From positions 1 to 64,000 of the forward strand of contig JBFXAM010000010.1 in NCBI GenBank assembly GCA_050184295.1: DNA of 64,000 nt, written 5' to 3'. The position numbers and the translations under genes are program-made. The notes beneath the pieces are model-generated. The model did no database searches. It had not been told where the DNA came from and saw only the letters and a list, made by a program, of their open reading frames with translations. This DNA is from JBFXAM01 sp050184295 (GTDB lineage Bacteria; Planctomycetota; Phycisphaerae; UBA1845; Fen-1342). Shown piece by piece: positions 48,978 to 58,414 of the stretch (its first letter is position 1; each line of letters starts with the position of its first letter).

Positions 48978-51515
48978 TCAAATCGGGCGTTTGCCGCGCC
49001 CGCGATCGGGGCGCCCCGGCCGGCGGCGCTTCGCCGCTTGCGACGGGCGACGAACACGTCGCGGCCTTGGCGCGCTCTCAACCGACTTCTCCGCCGCCGG
49101 CAACGCGGCGTTCAGCACTTCCTCCACGCGCTCGACGAATACGAACTCCAGCTCGCTGCGCACTTCCTTGGGTACGTCGAAGAGATCAGGCTCGTTGCGC
49201 TTCGGCAGAATCACCGTGCGAATGCCCGCGCGGTGCGCCGCAAGAATCTTCTCTTTCACGCCGCCGATCGGAAGCACGAGTCCGCGCAGCGTGATCTCAC
49301 CGGTCATCGCGACGGTCGGCAGAGCCGTTCGGTCAAGTAGCAGCGACACGAGCGCGGTCAGAATCGCGACGCCCGCCGACGGCCCGTCCTTCGGGACGCC
49401 GCCCGCGGGCACGTGAATATGAATGTCGTGCTGCGTGAGTTCGCGGAGCGGGATGCCCCAGTCGCGCGCCCGCGCGCGGACCAGCGAAAGCGCCGCCGCC
49501 GCCGACTCGCGCATCACCTCGCCGAGCTGCCCCGTCAGTTGAAACACGCCGCGCCCCGGCATTTGCGTCGCCTCGACGAAAATGAGCTCGCCGCCGACCG
49601 GCGTATACGCCAGCCCGGTCGCGACGCCGGGCACGCTCGTGCGCAGCGCCTGCTCGCGCTCGAAGCGCGGCGGGTTCAGGTACTCCTCGAGGTCCGCCGG
49701 CTGCACCGAGACGTCGGCGACCACGCCGCGCGCGATCTTCGCCGCCAGCCCGCGACAGACGGCGCCGATGTTTTGCTCCAGCTTGCGCACGCCGGCTTCG
49801 AGCGTGTAGCCCTCGATGAGCAGCTTGACCGCCGCGTCGTCGAAGGTGACGTTGTGGTTCTTCAGCCCGTTGCGTTCGAGCTGCTTGGGCACCAGATAGC
49901 GCTTGGCGATCTCCAGTTTCTCCGCGGTCGTGTAGCCCGCGAGTTCGATCACCTCCATGCGGTCGCGCAGCGCGGGCGCGACCGGGTCCAGGTAGTTCGC
50001 GGTCGCGATGAACAGCACGTGCGACAGATCGAACGGGACGCCGAGATAATGGTCGGTGAAGCTGTGATTCTGCTCCGGGTCGAGCACCTCCAGCAGCGCC
50101 GCCGCCGGATCGCCGCGAAAGTCCGCGCCGATCTTGTCGAGTTCGTCGAGCATGATGACGGGGTTGCGCGCCCCGGACTTGCGGATTTCCTGCACGATCC
50201 GTCCGGGAATGGCGCCGATGTACGTCCGCCGGTGTCCGCGGATGTCCGCTTCGTCGCGCACGCCGCCGAGCGCGATCCGGATGAACTTGCGGCCGAGCGA
50301 ACGCCCGATGCTCTGTCCGAGCGAGGTCTTGCCGACGCCGGGCGGGCCGACGAAACACAGGATCGGCCCGCGCCCGTCCGCCGTCAGCTTGCGCACCGCG
50401 AGGTATTCGAGAATGCGCCGCTTGACGCGTTCCAGTCCGTAGTGATCCGCGTCCAGGATCGCCGCGGCGCGGTCCAGGTCGAGGTTGTCCTCGGTCTGTT
50501 GCTCCCACGGCATCTCGACCAGCCACTCGAGGTAGTCCCGAATCACGCCGTATTCCGGCGAGACCTGCGGCAGGCGTTCGAGGCGCTTCAGCTCGCGGTC
50601 GGCCTCGCGCGCGACGAGCTCGGGCATCCTGGCGGCGGCGACGCGCTGCTTGAGTTCGTCGAGCTCGCCGGTGCGGGCGTCGCGCTCGCCGAGCTCCTTC
50701 TGAATCGCCTTGAGCTGCTCGTGGAGGAAGTACTCGCGCTGCGTCTTGTCGATCTGCGTCTTGACATCGTCCTGAATCTTCTGCGCGAGCACCAACACCT
50801 CGACCTGATTCTGAAGCGTCGCATTGACCTTTCGAAGCCGGTCGGGCACGTCGAACGTCTCGAGCAGCTCCTGCTTCTGAACGACGCCGAGCGACAGGTT
50901 CGCCGCGAGAAAGTCCGCCAGCACGCCGGGCTTCTCCAGCGTCGCGAGAATCTGCCGCGCCTCGTCCGGGACGTTCGGACTGAGCTCGATGATGCGCTCG
51001 GCGGCGCGCCGGGCGGCGTAAACAAGCGCCTCGAGTTCGAGGTTGGTCGAGGTGGCGTCCGCGCGCGGGTGAACGAGGGCGCGCCAGTACGGGTCGGTCT
51101 GCACGATCTGCTCGAGCCCGACGCGCACCAGACCATGCACGAGGAGCGTGTTTTCGCCGTCGGGCATGCGCAGCAGTTTGAGCACCGCGGACGCGGTCCC
51201 CACGCGGTACATGTCGTCGATCGCGGGATCTTCAACGTCGTCGCTGCGCTGGGTGAAGACCGCCAGCAGCTTGTCGCCGCCGAGCACCGCGTCGATCAGC
51301 CGCTTGCTCTTCTCACGCTCGATGTGGATCGGCACGACCGTGCCCGGAAAGATCACGAGGCCTTTGACGGGCAGGATCGGCAGCTCGGCGGGAATCTGCA
51401 CGCGGGCGCCTTCGGCGGTGAGCGTCGCCCCTTCGCCGGGCGCAGCCTCCCCGACCGGCGGCGCTTCGCCTCCCGGGGCGGTGTCCGGCGGCTGCGGCGC
51501 CTTCGCGCCGCGCAT
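48978..51515 (-). CDS. lon: ATP-dependent protease Lon
   Basis: Lon is a cytoplasmic AAA+ protease degrading misfolded and regulatory proteins. The ATG at 51515 overlaps the Hsp20 stop as TGATG and gives 845 residues; an upstream ATG at 51557 is also in frame. The N-terminal substrate domain opens LPILPVKGLVIFPGTVVPI (near 45). Walker A is GPPGVGKTS, Walker B region IMLDELDKIG, with GVRDEADIRGHRRTYIGAIPG. The protease domain holds the Ser in PKDGPSAG and the Lys in GGVKEKILAAHRAG. The last 30 or so residues are strongly basic (RRVRRPSQAAKRRRPGRP-DRGRGKRP), an AT-hook-like extension absent from typical Lon. It is translationally coupled to hsp20. Confidence 0.96.
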   Translation of the reverse strand: MRGAKAPQPPDTAPGGEAPPVGEAAPGEGATLTAEGARVQIPAELPILPVKGLVIFPGTVVPIHIEREKSKRLIDAVLGGDKLLAVFTQRSDDVEDPAIDDMYRVGTASAVLKLLRMPDGENTLLVHGLVRVGLEQIVQTDPYWRALVHPRADATSTNLELEALVYAARRAAERIIELSPNVPDEARQILATLEKPGVLADFLAANLSLGVVQKQELLETFDVPDRLRKVNATLQNQVEVLVLAQKIQDDVKTQIDKTQREYFLHEQLKAIQKELGERDARTGELDELKQRVAAARMPELVAREADRELKRLERLPQVSPEYGVIRDYLEWLVEMPWEQQTEDNLDLDRAAAILDADHYGLERVKRRILEYLAVRKLTADGRGPILCFVGPPGVGKTSLGQSIGRSLGRKFIRIALGGVRDEADIRGHRRTYIGAIPGRIVQEIRKSGARNPVIMLDELDKIGADFRGDPAAALLEVLDPEQNHSFTDHYLGVPFDLSHVLFIATANYLDPVAPALRDRMEVIELAGYTTAEKLEIAKRYLVPKQLERNGLKNHNVTFDDAAVKLLIEGYTLEAGVRKLEQNIGAVCRGLAAKIARGVVADVSVQPADLEEYLNPPRFEREQALRTSVPGVATGLAYTPVGGELIFVEATQMPGRGVFQLTGQLGEVMRESAAAALSLVRARARDWGIPLRELTQHDIHIHVPAGGVPKDGPSAGVAILTALVSLLLDRTALPTVAMTGEITLRGLVLPIGGVKEKILAAHRAGIRTVILPKRNEPDLFDVPKEVRSELEFVFVERVEEVLNAALPAAEKSVESAPRPRRVRRPSQAAKRRRPGRPDRGRGKRPI

Positions 51516-51943
51516 CAGTCGTCGACGTTCTTTTTCGGAAGCCGAATCCACAAGCACCCCTCGGCGTAGTGCACCGTGAGCGCGTCCACGCGCGTCGTCT
51601 CGGGCAGGTCGATCTCACGAAAAAACGGCCCTTCGTCGATCTCCAACGCATGCACACTTAGCGGGCCGTCCACGCCCGCCGGCCGAAGTTGGTGGCGGCG
51701 ACCCTGGATGACGACGCGTGTGGGCAGCGGGCAATGCACCGCCACCTCGTCCGCATGCAGCCCGGCGATCTCCAGGCAGATGAAATACTCCGCCCGCGTC
51801 TCGTACACGTTCGTCGCGGGCAGCCATGGGCCGTGCTCGCGGAACTCGACGAAGCTGCGATTCAGCATCTCGTCGAGGATTCGCCGCACGCGGTGCGCCC
51901 AGCTCTCCGCCGCGTCGCTCTTTCCAAACGGGTCGAAGGTCAT
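51515..51943 (-). CDS. Small heat shock protein (Hsp20/alpha-crystallin)
   Basis: This ATP-independent holdase binds unfolding proteins. The ATG at 51943 gives 142 residues, the usual length; a GTG at 51967 is an alternative start. The alpha-crystallin domain (about 42-135) has WLPATNVYETRAEYFICLEIAG, VVIQGRRHQLR, HALEIDEGPFFREIDLPE and the C-terminal YAEGCLWIRLPKK. The stop overlaps the lon start (TGATG), so chaperone and protease are probably produced together. No CIRCE or other heat-shock operator is evident upstream. Confidence 0.92.
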   Translation of the reverse strand: MTFDPFGKSDAAESWAHRVRRILDEMLNRSFVEFREHGPWLPATNVYETRAEYFICLEIAGLHADEVAVHCPLPTRVVIQGRRHQLRPAGVDGPLSVHALEIDEGPFFREIDLPETTRVDALTVHYAEGCLWIRLPKKNVDD

Positions 51944-52012
51944 GCGATTCCGCTGTTCCGCGGCCACACGATCGAATGATCGCCGCCGCGCGCACGCATC
52001 TGTCGTCCAACG

Positions 52013-54127
52013 CTACTTCAGCAGATGCTCCTGCCAGAACACCGCGTACAGCACCTGCGAGAGGTCGCGGTTCGCCTTCTTGCCGAAGCCGTGTCCCTCG
52101 TCCAGCGCCACCGCGTACCAGACCGACCGCCCCAGCCCGCGCAGCTTCGCGACGATCTGCTCCGCCTCGGTGACAGGTACGCGCGGATCGTTCTTGCCGT
52201 GCAGCACAAACAGCGCCGCCTTGATCTTCTCCGCGTTGTTCAGCGGGGAAATGCGCTCCAGCACCGCGCGAACCGCCGGGTCGCGCTCGTCCCCGTACTC
52301 CGCGCGGCGCAGATCACGCCGAAACTCCGGAGTCGTTTCGAGGAAGCTCACGAAGCTCGTGATGCCGACGACGTCGATCGCCGCTTTGAACCGCTCGGGG
52401 AAGTTCGTCAGCGAACCCAGCACCATGTAGCCCCCGTACGATCCGCCGTAGATGCCGATCCGCGTACCGTCGATCTCGGGCTGCTGCTTGATCCAGTCGA
52501 GCAACGCCCCCACGTCCTTCACCGCGTCCTCGCGCTGCACGCCGTTGTCGATCTGGTGAAACGTCCGTCCGTAGCCCGTCGATCCGCGCACGTTCGGGCA
52601 CAGGACGCTGATCCCCAGCTCCCGCGCCCACATCTGAAACGTGCTCGAAAACGTGGGCAGCGTCTGGCCCTCCGGCCCCCCGTGAACGTAAACGACCACC
52701 GGCCGCGGCCCGGGCTGCGGCGCCTTGTAATACAGGCATGGAATCATCCGCGCCTGGCCGTCGACCTGGTCGAAGGTCGGATAGCGAATCCACGTCGGCT
52801 CGACGAATCGCGCCGCGTTGAGACCGCCGACTTCGCTCTCCGTCCAGCGCGCGATCTTCGCCTCCGGATAACTGATGACGTACGCGTCCGACGGCGAGCC
52901 CGACGAGTTCACGCTCGTCGCGAGCGCGCCGCCCTTGTCCGCGAACCGGAGCCCGCCGATGACGCCCTGCGGAAGCCCCTCGATCCGCCGCGCCCCGTTG
53001 CCCCACAGGTCGGCGAAGTACAGGCGGAACACGCCGTCCTCGTTCACGGTATACGCAATGCCCTTGCCGGCCGGGTCGACCGAGACGTCCTCCACGTCCC
53101 ATTCCAGGTTCGGCGTCAGGCACTTCCAGTCGCCGTATTCGAATCCGAATCGGTAGAGCTTGCGGAATTCGCCGTCGCGATCGCTGGTGATGTAGATCGC
53201 CTTACCGTCCGGCGCCCACGCCGCCGACCCGTAGTACTGCGGCGGCTGCTCAGGCGTGATCGGCGTCGGCTTGTGCGTCGCGACGTCAAACAGGAACCAC
53301 TGCGTCTCGCGCTCGCTCACAAATCGCATCACGAGCAACTGGCTCTCATCGGGGCTGAACTCGCCCGCGTAATATTGCCCCGCCACCTGCCACACCATCT
53401 TCGGCTGAGTTTCGGATTCGATGGCGGCGGACTCGGCGCCGACCGCCTGCACCGATCCCGTCACCTCGAAGCCGCCGCCGCTCGACTTGCTGGCCACGCT
53501 GCCGATCGCCGCCGTGTCCGCGGCGCCGCGCGCCAACGCAGCCCCGAGGTCCAGCAGGTAGAGGTCGAAGTCCTTTTCGTTTCGCGCCGTGCTCGTAAAC
53601 GCCAGCCGCTTGCCCGATTTCGAAAGCGACGGGCCGGCGTTGCGCGACTTGCCGTCGGTCAGCAGCGTCCAGCGCCCGCTGTCCAGATCGAGCACGTAGT
53701 ATTGGTTCTTCTCGTCGCCGCCGCGGTCCTTGCCGAACAGCACCCGCCGTCCGTTTGACCCCGGCACAAAGCGCCCGCCCGACACCGGCTCGTCGAAGAA
53801 CGTGACTTGCTTGCGCATGCCCAGCGGGCTCGTAACCAGGTGCAACTGGTTCGTATTCGCGAAGCGCGTCGAGACCATCAGCGATTGCCCGTCCTCGGCG
53901 ATGTCCGCCACGCCCGTCGGACGCACTTCCAGGTACTGCATCAACCGCTGGCGGACGCCGTCGTCCCACGTCGGGACGCCGTCCAGAACCATGTTGCCGA
54001 TCTGGCGCTTCGAGCCTTCGGCAGGCTTGTCGGCGGCCGGCTGCGCGGACGCGCCGGACGACGCGAGTAGCAGCGCCCACACGGTGCACGTCAGGCCGAC
54101 GGACGCAAGGCAGCGCGGCGTGGTCAT
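52013..54127 (-). CDS. S9 family prolyl oligopeptidase-like peptidase
   Basis: The 704 residues start with a signal peptide (LASVGLTCTVWALLLASSGASAQ), so the enzyme is exported. An N-terminal WD40/TolB-like beta-propeller (about 60-430) with recurring segments such as PDGKAIYITSDRDGEFRKLYRF guards the active site. The alpha/beta hydrolase domain (about 450-704) has YVHGGPEG, the nucleophile Ser in GGSYGGYM, Asp in LHGKNDPRVPV and His in DEGHGFGK. Such enzymes cleave short peptides, often dipeptides or acyl peptides. GGAGATC lies upstream of the ATG. It is divergent from gapA. Confidence 0.93.
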   Translation of the reverse strand: MTTPRCLASVGLTCTVWALLLASSGASAQPAADKPAEGSKRQIGNMVLDGVPTWDDGVRQRLMQYLEVRPTGVADIAEDGQSLMVSTRFANTNQLHLVTSPLGMRKQVTFFDEPVSGGRFVPGSNGRRVLFGKDRGGDEKNQYYVLDLDSGRWTLLTDGKSRNAGPSLSKSGKRLAFTSTARNEKDFDLYLLDLGAALARGAADTAAIGSVASKSSGGGFEVTGSVQAVGAESAAIESETQPKMVWQVAGQYYAGEFSPDESQLLVMRFVSERETQWFLFDVATHKPTPITPEQPPQYYGSAAWAPDGKAIYITSDRDGEFRKLYRFGFEYGDWKCLTPNLEWDVEDVSVDPAGKGIAYTVNEDGVFRLYFADLWGNGARRIEGLPQGVIGGLRFADKGGALATSVNSSGSPSDAYVISYPEAKIARWTESEVGGLNAARFVEPTWIRYPTFDQVDGQARMIPCLYYKAPQPGPRPVVVYVHGGPEGQTLPTFSSTFQMWARELGISVLCPNVRGSTGYGRTFHQIDNGVQREDAVKDVGALLDWIKQQPEIDGTRIGIYGGSYGGYMVLGSLTNFPERFKAAIDVVGITSFVSFLETTPEFRRDLRRAEYGDERDPAVRAVLERISPLNNAEKIKAALFVLHGKNDPRVPVTEAEQIVAKLRGLGRSVWYAVALDEGHGFGKKANRDLSQVLYAVFWQEHLLK

Positions 54128-54313
54128 GATGCGATCTCCGACACGAGGTTAAACCCCACGAGCCCACGCCGCGCCGAACCGAACCGGAGCCGCGCGACGC
54201 ACGTATCTCAAACCAGGTGCGGCCATTGTCGCCGCCGGCGGCGGTTACGCAACCGCCCTTCGCGTCGGGCACGTGCGCCGCACCCGCGCCGGACGCCACG
54301 CGACCCGCCGTTC

Positions 54314-54322
54314 TGCTACAAT
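54314..54322 (+). promoter_or_regulatory. Candidate extended -10 promoter of gapA
   Basis: TGCTACAAT combines an extended TGn element with a TACAAT -10 hexamer in a region lacking other AT-rich words. It lies about 100 bases before the gapA start. No convincing -35 exists, as expected for an extended -10. Confidence 0.4.
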
Positions 54323-54422
54323 TTCCGGTGTCCATGACTGGGCCGCGGCGCGGCGTCTGCGACCGCCGGAAGCTGCCGGCCGCAGACACCGCCCCCAACG
54401 TCGCCGCACGAAGGAGTCGAGC

Positions 54423-55439
54423 ATGCCTGTTCGAATCGGAATCAACGGTTTTGGTCGGATCGGTCGCCTGGTCAGCCGGGCCGCGATGAAGGACAAGGGC
54501 ATCCAGATCGTCGGCGTGAACGACATCGTTCCGCCCGACAATCTCGCGTACTTGTTCCGATACGACACCGTCCACGGCCGCTGGGATGGCGCGGTGAGCG
54601 CGACCGAATCGAGCCTGAAGATCGACGGCCAGGAAATCCGCTGTTTCAGCGAAAAAGAGCCGTCGAATCTGCCGTGGAAAGACCTGAAGTGCGATTACGT
54701 GATCGAATCGACCGGTCACTTCGCGGACCGCGCCGGCGCGAGCAAGCACCTCGCCGGCGGCGCGAAGCGCGTCATCATCAGCGCCCCCGCCAAGGACGCC
54801 GACATCCCGACCTTCGTGCTCGGCGTCAATGAGGAGAAGTACGACGCCAAAGACACGATCGTCAGCAACGCCAGCTGCACCACGAACTGCCTCGCCCCCC
54901 TCGCGAAGATCATCAACGACAACTTCGGCATCGAAGAGGGGCTCATGACCACGGTCCACTCGCTCACCGCCACGCAGCCGACCGTCGACGGGCCGTCAAA
55001 AAAGGACTGGCGCGGCGGGCGCAGCGCCGGCCACAACATCATCCCGTCCAGCACCGGCGCCGCGAAAGCGGTGGCGCTCTGCATCCCCGAGTTGAAGGGC
55101 AAGCTCACCGGCATGTCCTTCCGCGTACCGACGGTCAACGTCTCCGTCGTCGACCTGACCGTCCGCACGGCGAAAGAGACCTCGCTGGAACAGATCAACG
55201 CGGCGATCAAGGCGGCGTCGGAAGGCAAGATGAAGGGCATCATGGGCTACACGGACGAAGAGGTCGTAAGCTCCGACTTCATCACCTGCGCGCTGTCGTC
55301 GATCTACGACTCGAAGGCGAGCATCCAGCTCAACAGCCGCTTCTTCAAGCTCGTGAGCTGGTACGACAACGAGTGGGGTTATTCGAACCGCGTGGTCGAC
55401 CTGGCGAAGTTCATGGCGCGTAAGGACGGGTTGTCGTAA
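54423..55439 (+). CDS. gapA: Glyceraldehyde-3-phosphate dehydrogenase
   Basis: GapA oxidises glyceraldehyde 3-phosphate to 1,3-bisphosphoglycerate with NAD. The ATG at 54423, after AAGGAG, gives 338 residues. NAD-binding INGFGRIGRLVSRA opens the protein. The catalytic Cys is in SNASCTTNCLAP, with TVHSLTATQPTVDGPSKKDWRGGR, SSTGAAKAV, MSFRVPTVNVSVVDLTV and WYDNEWGYSNRV conserved. It heads a gapA-pgk-rpe cluster in one direction, with pgk starting 99 bases later. Confidence 0.97.
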   Translation: MPVRIGINGFGRIGRLVSRAAMKDKGIQIVGVNDIVPPDNLAYLFRYDTVHGRWDGAVSATESSLKIDGQEIRCFSEKEPSNLPWKDLKCDYVIESTGHFADRAGASKHLAGGAKRVIISAPAKDADIPTFVLGVNEEKYDAKDTIVSNASCTTNCLAPLAKIINDNFGIEEGLMTTVHSLTATQPTVDGPSKKDWRGGRSAGHNIIPSSTGAAKAVALCIPELKGKLTGMSFRVPTVNVSVVDLTVRTAKETSLEQINAAIKAASEGKMKGIMGYTDEEVVSSDFITCALSSIYDSKASIQLNSRFFKLVSWYDNEWGYSNRVVDLAKFMARKDGLS

Positions 55440-55538
55440 CACCGACGCGCGGCGGAGAGCGTCGTGCCGACGAGGGCGCCCGGCGCCTGCGTGTGAGCCC
55501 CGCCGGCCGCCGCCCCGCGACGCGAAAGTGAGGCAAGC

Positions 55539-56789
55539 ATGACCAAGAAGACCGTCCGCGACCTGGCCGTCGCCGGCCAGCGCGTCCTCATTCGCGCCGA
55601 CCTCAACGTCCCGCTCGACGCGCAGCAGAACATCACCGACGACCGCCGCATCCGCGAATTCCTCCCCACGCTGCGGCACGTCGTCGAGCGTGGCGGGCGG
55701 GCGATCGTGATGAGCCATCTCGGGCGCCCATCCGGCGACCCGGCCACGGACGCCGCGTTTTCGTTGAAGCCCTGTGCACAGCGCATGCGGGAGCTGCTCG
55801 GCCGGCCGGTGCGGATGGCGGCCGACTGCATCGGCCCCGCGGTCGCGGACCAGGTTGCGAAGCTCGTGAACGGCGAGGCGCTGCTGCTCGAAAACGTCCG
55901 CTTCCACAAGGCCGAGACCATCATCGACAGCGCGAAAAAGAACCCCGACCGGAAGCTCACACCGGAACAGGACCGCCAGCGGGACGACTTCGCACGCGGA
56001 CTCGCGGCGCTGGGCGAACTCTATGTGAACGACGCCTTCGGCACCTGTCACCGCAAGCACGTCAGCATGTACGACGTCCCGGCGCTGTTGCCGAAAGGCG
56101 CGCGAGCCGTCGGCTTTCTGGTCGAGAAAGAGCTGAAGTACCTGGGGGCAGCGCTGCAAAACCCCAAGCGCCCCTTCGTCGCGATCCTTGGCGGCGCAAA
56201 GGTCAGCGACAAGATCGGCGTCATCCGGAACCTCCTCCCGAAAGTCGACCACGTGCTCATCGGCGGCGCGATGATGTTCACGTTCTGGGCGGCTCAGAGC
56301 CGCGGCGTCGGCCGAAGCCTGTGCGAACGGGACAAGCTCGACCTCGCCCGCGAACTGCTGAACGAAGCCGGCGGCAAGCTGCGGCTGCCCGTTGACGCCG
56401 TCGCGGCCGCCGAACTGAAGGCGGGTGTCGCGACGCGTGTCGTTGAGGGCGAAATCCCCGCTGACCTGATGGGGCTCGACGTCGGACCACGCACGATCAC
56501 GACGTTTTGCGAGAGCGTGGCCGCCGCCGGAACGATCGTCTGGAACGGCCCCGTCGGCGCGTTCGAGACGCCGCCGTTCGACGCCGGCACACGCGCGCTC
56601 GCGCGTGCGATCGCCGACGCGACCGCGACGGGCGCCGTCTCCATCATCGGCGGCGGCGACAGCGCCGCGGCGGTACAGGAGGCCGGCCTCGCCGAACGCA
56701 TGACGCACATCAGCACCGGCGGCGGTGCGTCGCTCGAGTTTCTGGAGGGCAAGCGGTTCGGTCCAATCGACATCCTGGATGAGAGGTAG
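55539..56789 (+). CDS. pgk: Phosphoglycerate kinase
   Basis: Pgk transfers the acyl phosphate of 1,3-bisphosphoglycerate to ADP, the next step after GapA. The 416 residues start MTKKTVRDLAVAGQRVLIRADLNVPLD with a GAGG element before the ATG. Substrate and nucleotide motifs are LIRADLNVPL, VMSHLGRPSGD, LLLENVRFH, YVNDAFGTCHRKHVS, AILGGAKVSDKIGV and IIGGGDSAAAV. The end is typical (HISTGGGASLEFLEGK). rpe follows 6 bases later, so the two are co-transcribed. Confidence 0.97.
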   Translation: MTKKTVRDLAVAGQRVLIRADLNVPLDAQQNITDDRRIREFLPTLRHVVERGGRAIVMSHLGRPSGDPATDAAFSLKPCAQRMRELLGRPVRMAADCIGPAVADQVAKLVNGEALLLENVRFHKAETIIDSAKKNPDRKLTPEQDRQRDDFARGLAALGELYVNDAFGTCHRKHVSMYDVPALLPKGARAVGFLVEKELKYLGAALQNPKRPFVAILGGAKVSDKIGVIRNLLPKVDHVLIGGAMMFTFWAAQSRGVGRSLCERDKLDLARELLNEAGGKLRLPVDAVAAAELKAGVATRVVEGEIPADLMGLDVGPRTITTFCESVAAAGTIVWNGPVGAFETPPFDAGTRALARAIADATATGAVSIIGGGDSAAAVQEAGLAERMTHISTGGGASLEFLEGKRFGPIDILDER

Positions 56790-56795
56790 CCCGCG

Positions 56796-57479
56796 TTGCC
56801 CGGTCGCGCCGCTCAGCCCGTGCGAATCGCCCCGTCGGTTCTCGCGTTCGACTTTGCGCGCCTCGCGGAGCAGATCGGAGCCGTCCAAGCCGCCGGCGCC
56901 ACACTCCTCCATCTCGACATCATGGACGGACACTTTGTGCCCAACCTCTCCTTCGGCGTACCCGTGGTCGCGTCGATCGACGCCTGCACCGGCCTGTTTC
57001 TCGACACGCACCTGATGATCGCCGAGCCGGCGCGCTATGCCGAGCCGTTCGTGAAAGCCGGCGCCGACAGCCTGACCTTCCACATCGAGGTCGCCCCGGA
57101 GCCGCACCGCGTCATCGACACAATCCGTACGCTGGGCGCCCGCGTCGGCGTCGCGCTCAACCCCGGCACGCCCGCCGAGGCCGTGTTCGAGATTCTGCCG
57201 CGGGTGGACCTGGTACTCGTGATGACGGTTTGGCCCGGCTTCGGCGGGCAGAAGTTCATCGACGAGTGCGTGCCCAAACTCGCGGCGCTCGCCTCACGGT
57301 TGCGCCCGGACCAGTCGCTCGAGGTCGACGGCGGCGTCGGGCTCGCGACCGTCGCGCGCTGCGTACGAGCCGGCGCCAACACCCTCGTTGCCGGCTCGGC
57401 GCTGTTCGAGACCGGCGACCCGGCGCGCGGCTTTGCGGCGCTGCAAGCCGCCGCCGTCGCTTGCGAGCAATCGTTATGA
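56796..57479 (+). CDS. rpe: Ribulose-phosphate 3-epimerase
   Basis: Rpe interconverts ribulose 5-phosphate and xylulose 5-phosphate in the pentose phosphate pathway. The best start is uncertain: TTG at 56796 (227 residues) follows a GAGAGG context; GTG at 56820 gives VRIAPSVLAFDF, which is the normal family N-terminus. TIM-barrel motifs are IAPSVLAFDFARL, HLDIMDGHFVPNLSFG, LDTHLMIAEP, VALNPGTPAE, VLVMTVWPGFGGQKF, LEVDGGVG and NTLVAGSALF. The stop overlaps the next gene by 4 bases (ATGA). It belongs with gapA and pgk in a central carbon cluster. Confidence 0.93.
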   Translation: MPGRAAQPVRIAPSVLAFDFARLAEQIGAVQAAGATLLHLDIMDGHFVPNLSFGVPVVASIDACTGLFLDTHLMIAEPARYAEPFVKAGADSLTFHIEVAPEPHRVIDTIRTLGARVGVALNPGTPAEAVFEILPRVDLVLVMTVWPGFGGQKFIDECVPKLAALASRLRPDQSLEVDGGVGLATVARCVRAGANTLVAGSALFETGDPARGFAALQAAAVACEQSL

Positions 57480-58072
57480 TGGTGGCCTTGGTTCCCTGCG
57501 CCGCGAGCGAATGGCGCCGCGAGGGGCGGTTGCTGGGACGCGTCGAACTGGCCATGCTGCCGGACGGGCTCGAGCAATGCGGGCAGTGGAGCGAGCTGCT
57601 CCGACCCGTCGGACTTCGCAAGCTCGTCCACAGCCCCGACGAGCTTGCGACACGGACCGCCGCTGCGCTCGGCGAGCGGTTGGCGCTGCACCCCAAGCCG
57701 GTCGACGAACTCGCGGAAGTGGACGTCGGATTGTGGGCGGGCCTGACCGACGCCGATCTGGAATCGCGGTATGAATCCGCGCATCACGAGTTGTGCGACG
57801 CCCCGCTCAACGTGACCGCACCGGGTGGCGAGAGTCTCGGCGCGGCGTTCCAGCGCATCGACGAACGCCTCAGGAAGCTCGTTCGTGACGCGCGGCGCCG
57901 CACGCCGGCTGGATTCGTGGTTGTGCTTCGTCCGCTCGCGCTCGCGGCCGCCCGCGTCGCGCTCGAGGCCGGCGACGCCGGCTCGTGGTGGGCGCTCGCA
58001 CAGGAGCCCGACGCACCGGCGATTCTCCGTGTGGCGGGAGCCGCCGGACCGGCCGGCCGCGCCGCGCCGTAG
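57476..58072 (+). CDS. Degenerate histidine-phosphatase-like protein, coupled to rpe
   Basis: The 198 residues align with the phosphoglycerate-mutase/histidine phosphatase fold but lack its catalytic residues. The usual RHG signature (LVRHGxTxWNxxGRxQG) reads LVPCAASEWRREGRLLG, so the phosphorylated His is gone. The EVDVGLWAGLTDADLESRY segment matches the usual ExxxGxWxGLT motif. The late VVSHG reads VVVLRPLALAA, losing the second His. Length and secondary structure pattern are retained, arguing for a pseudoenzyme rather than decay. It overlaps the rpe stop (ATGA), so it is made together with the sugar-phosphate enzymes. A role as a sugar-phosphate sensor or regulator is speculation. Confidence 0.7.
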   Translation: MMVALVPCAASEWRREGRLLGRVELAMLPDGLEQCGQWSELLRPVGLRKLVHSPDELATRTAAALGERLALHPKPVDELAEVDVGLWAGLTDADLESRYESAHHELCDAPLNVTAPGGESLGAAFQRIDERLRKLVRDARRRTPAGFVVVLRPLALAAARVALEAGDAGSWWALAQEPDAPAILRVAGAAGPAGRAAP

Positions 58073-58414
58073 CGTCGCGCCGCACCGTCGACCGGTGACG
58101 GCCCGGATGCCCCACGGGCCAGTTTTCGCGACCGGCGGGCAGCGGCATCCGATGCCGTGTTGCATCCGCCGCCGTTCGGAGCCCGCGGCGCCCGCCGGAC
58201 GGCCCGGCCGCGCCACCGTCCTCGATCCGGCTGATCTCGTATGGGGCGCACGGGGTGCTGGCTCGCAACCGCGGCACAGACGCACGCCCGGTGGTACGCG
58301 TGAACCCGCCGGATGGCGTCGGATTTCGCCGAGGCACTACACTGGGGGACCGGAGCGCGAGAGGCGCTCGGCCCGCCGACCGGGCTCCGCCGGTCGCGCC
58401 ACCTGGAGAATGCG
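58073..58414. other. Intergenic region, no gene
   Basis: GC-rich spacer between the pseudo-phosphatase and accD. Frames through it encode Arg/Pro/Ala-rich peptides without ribosome sites. I see nothing further, apart from the expected accD promoter. Confidence 0.45.
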
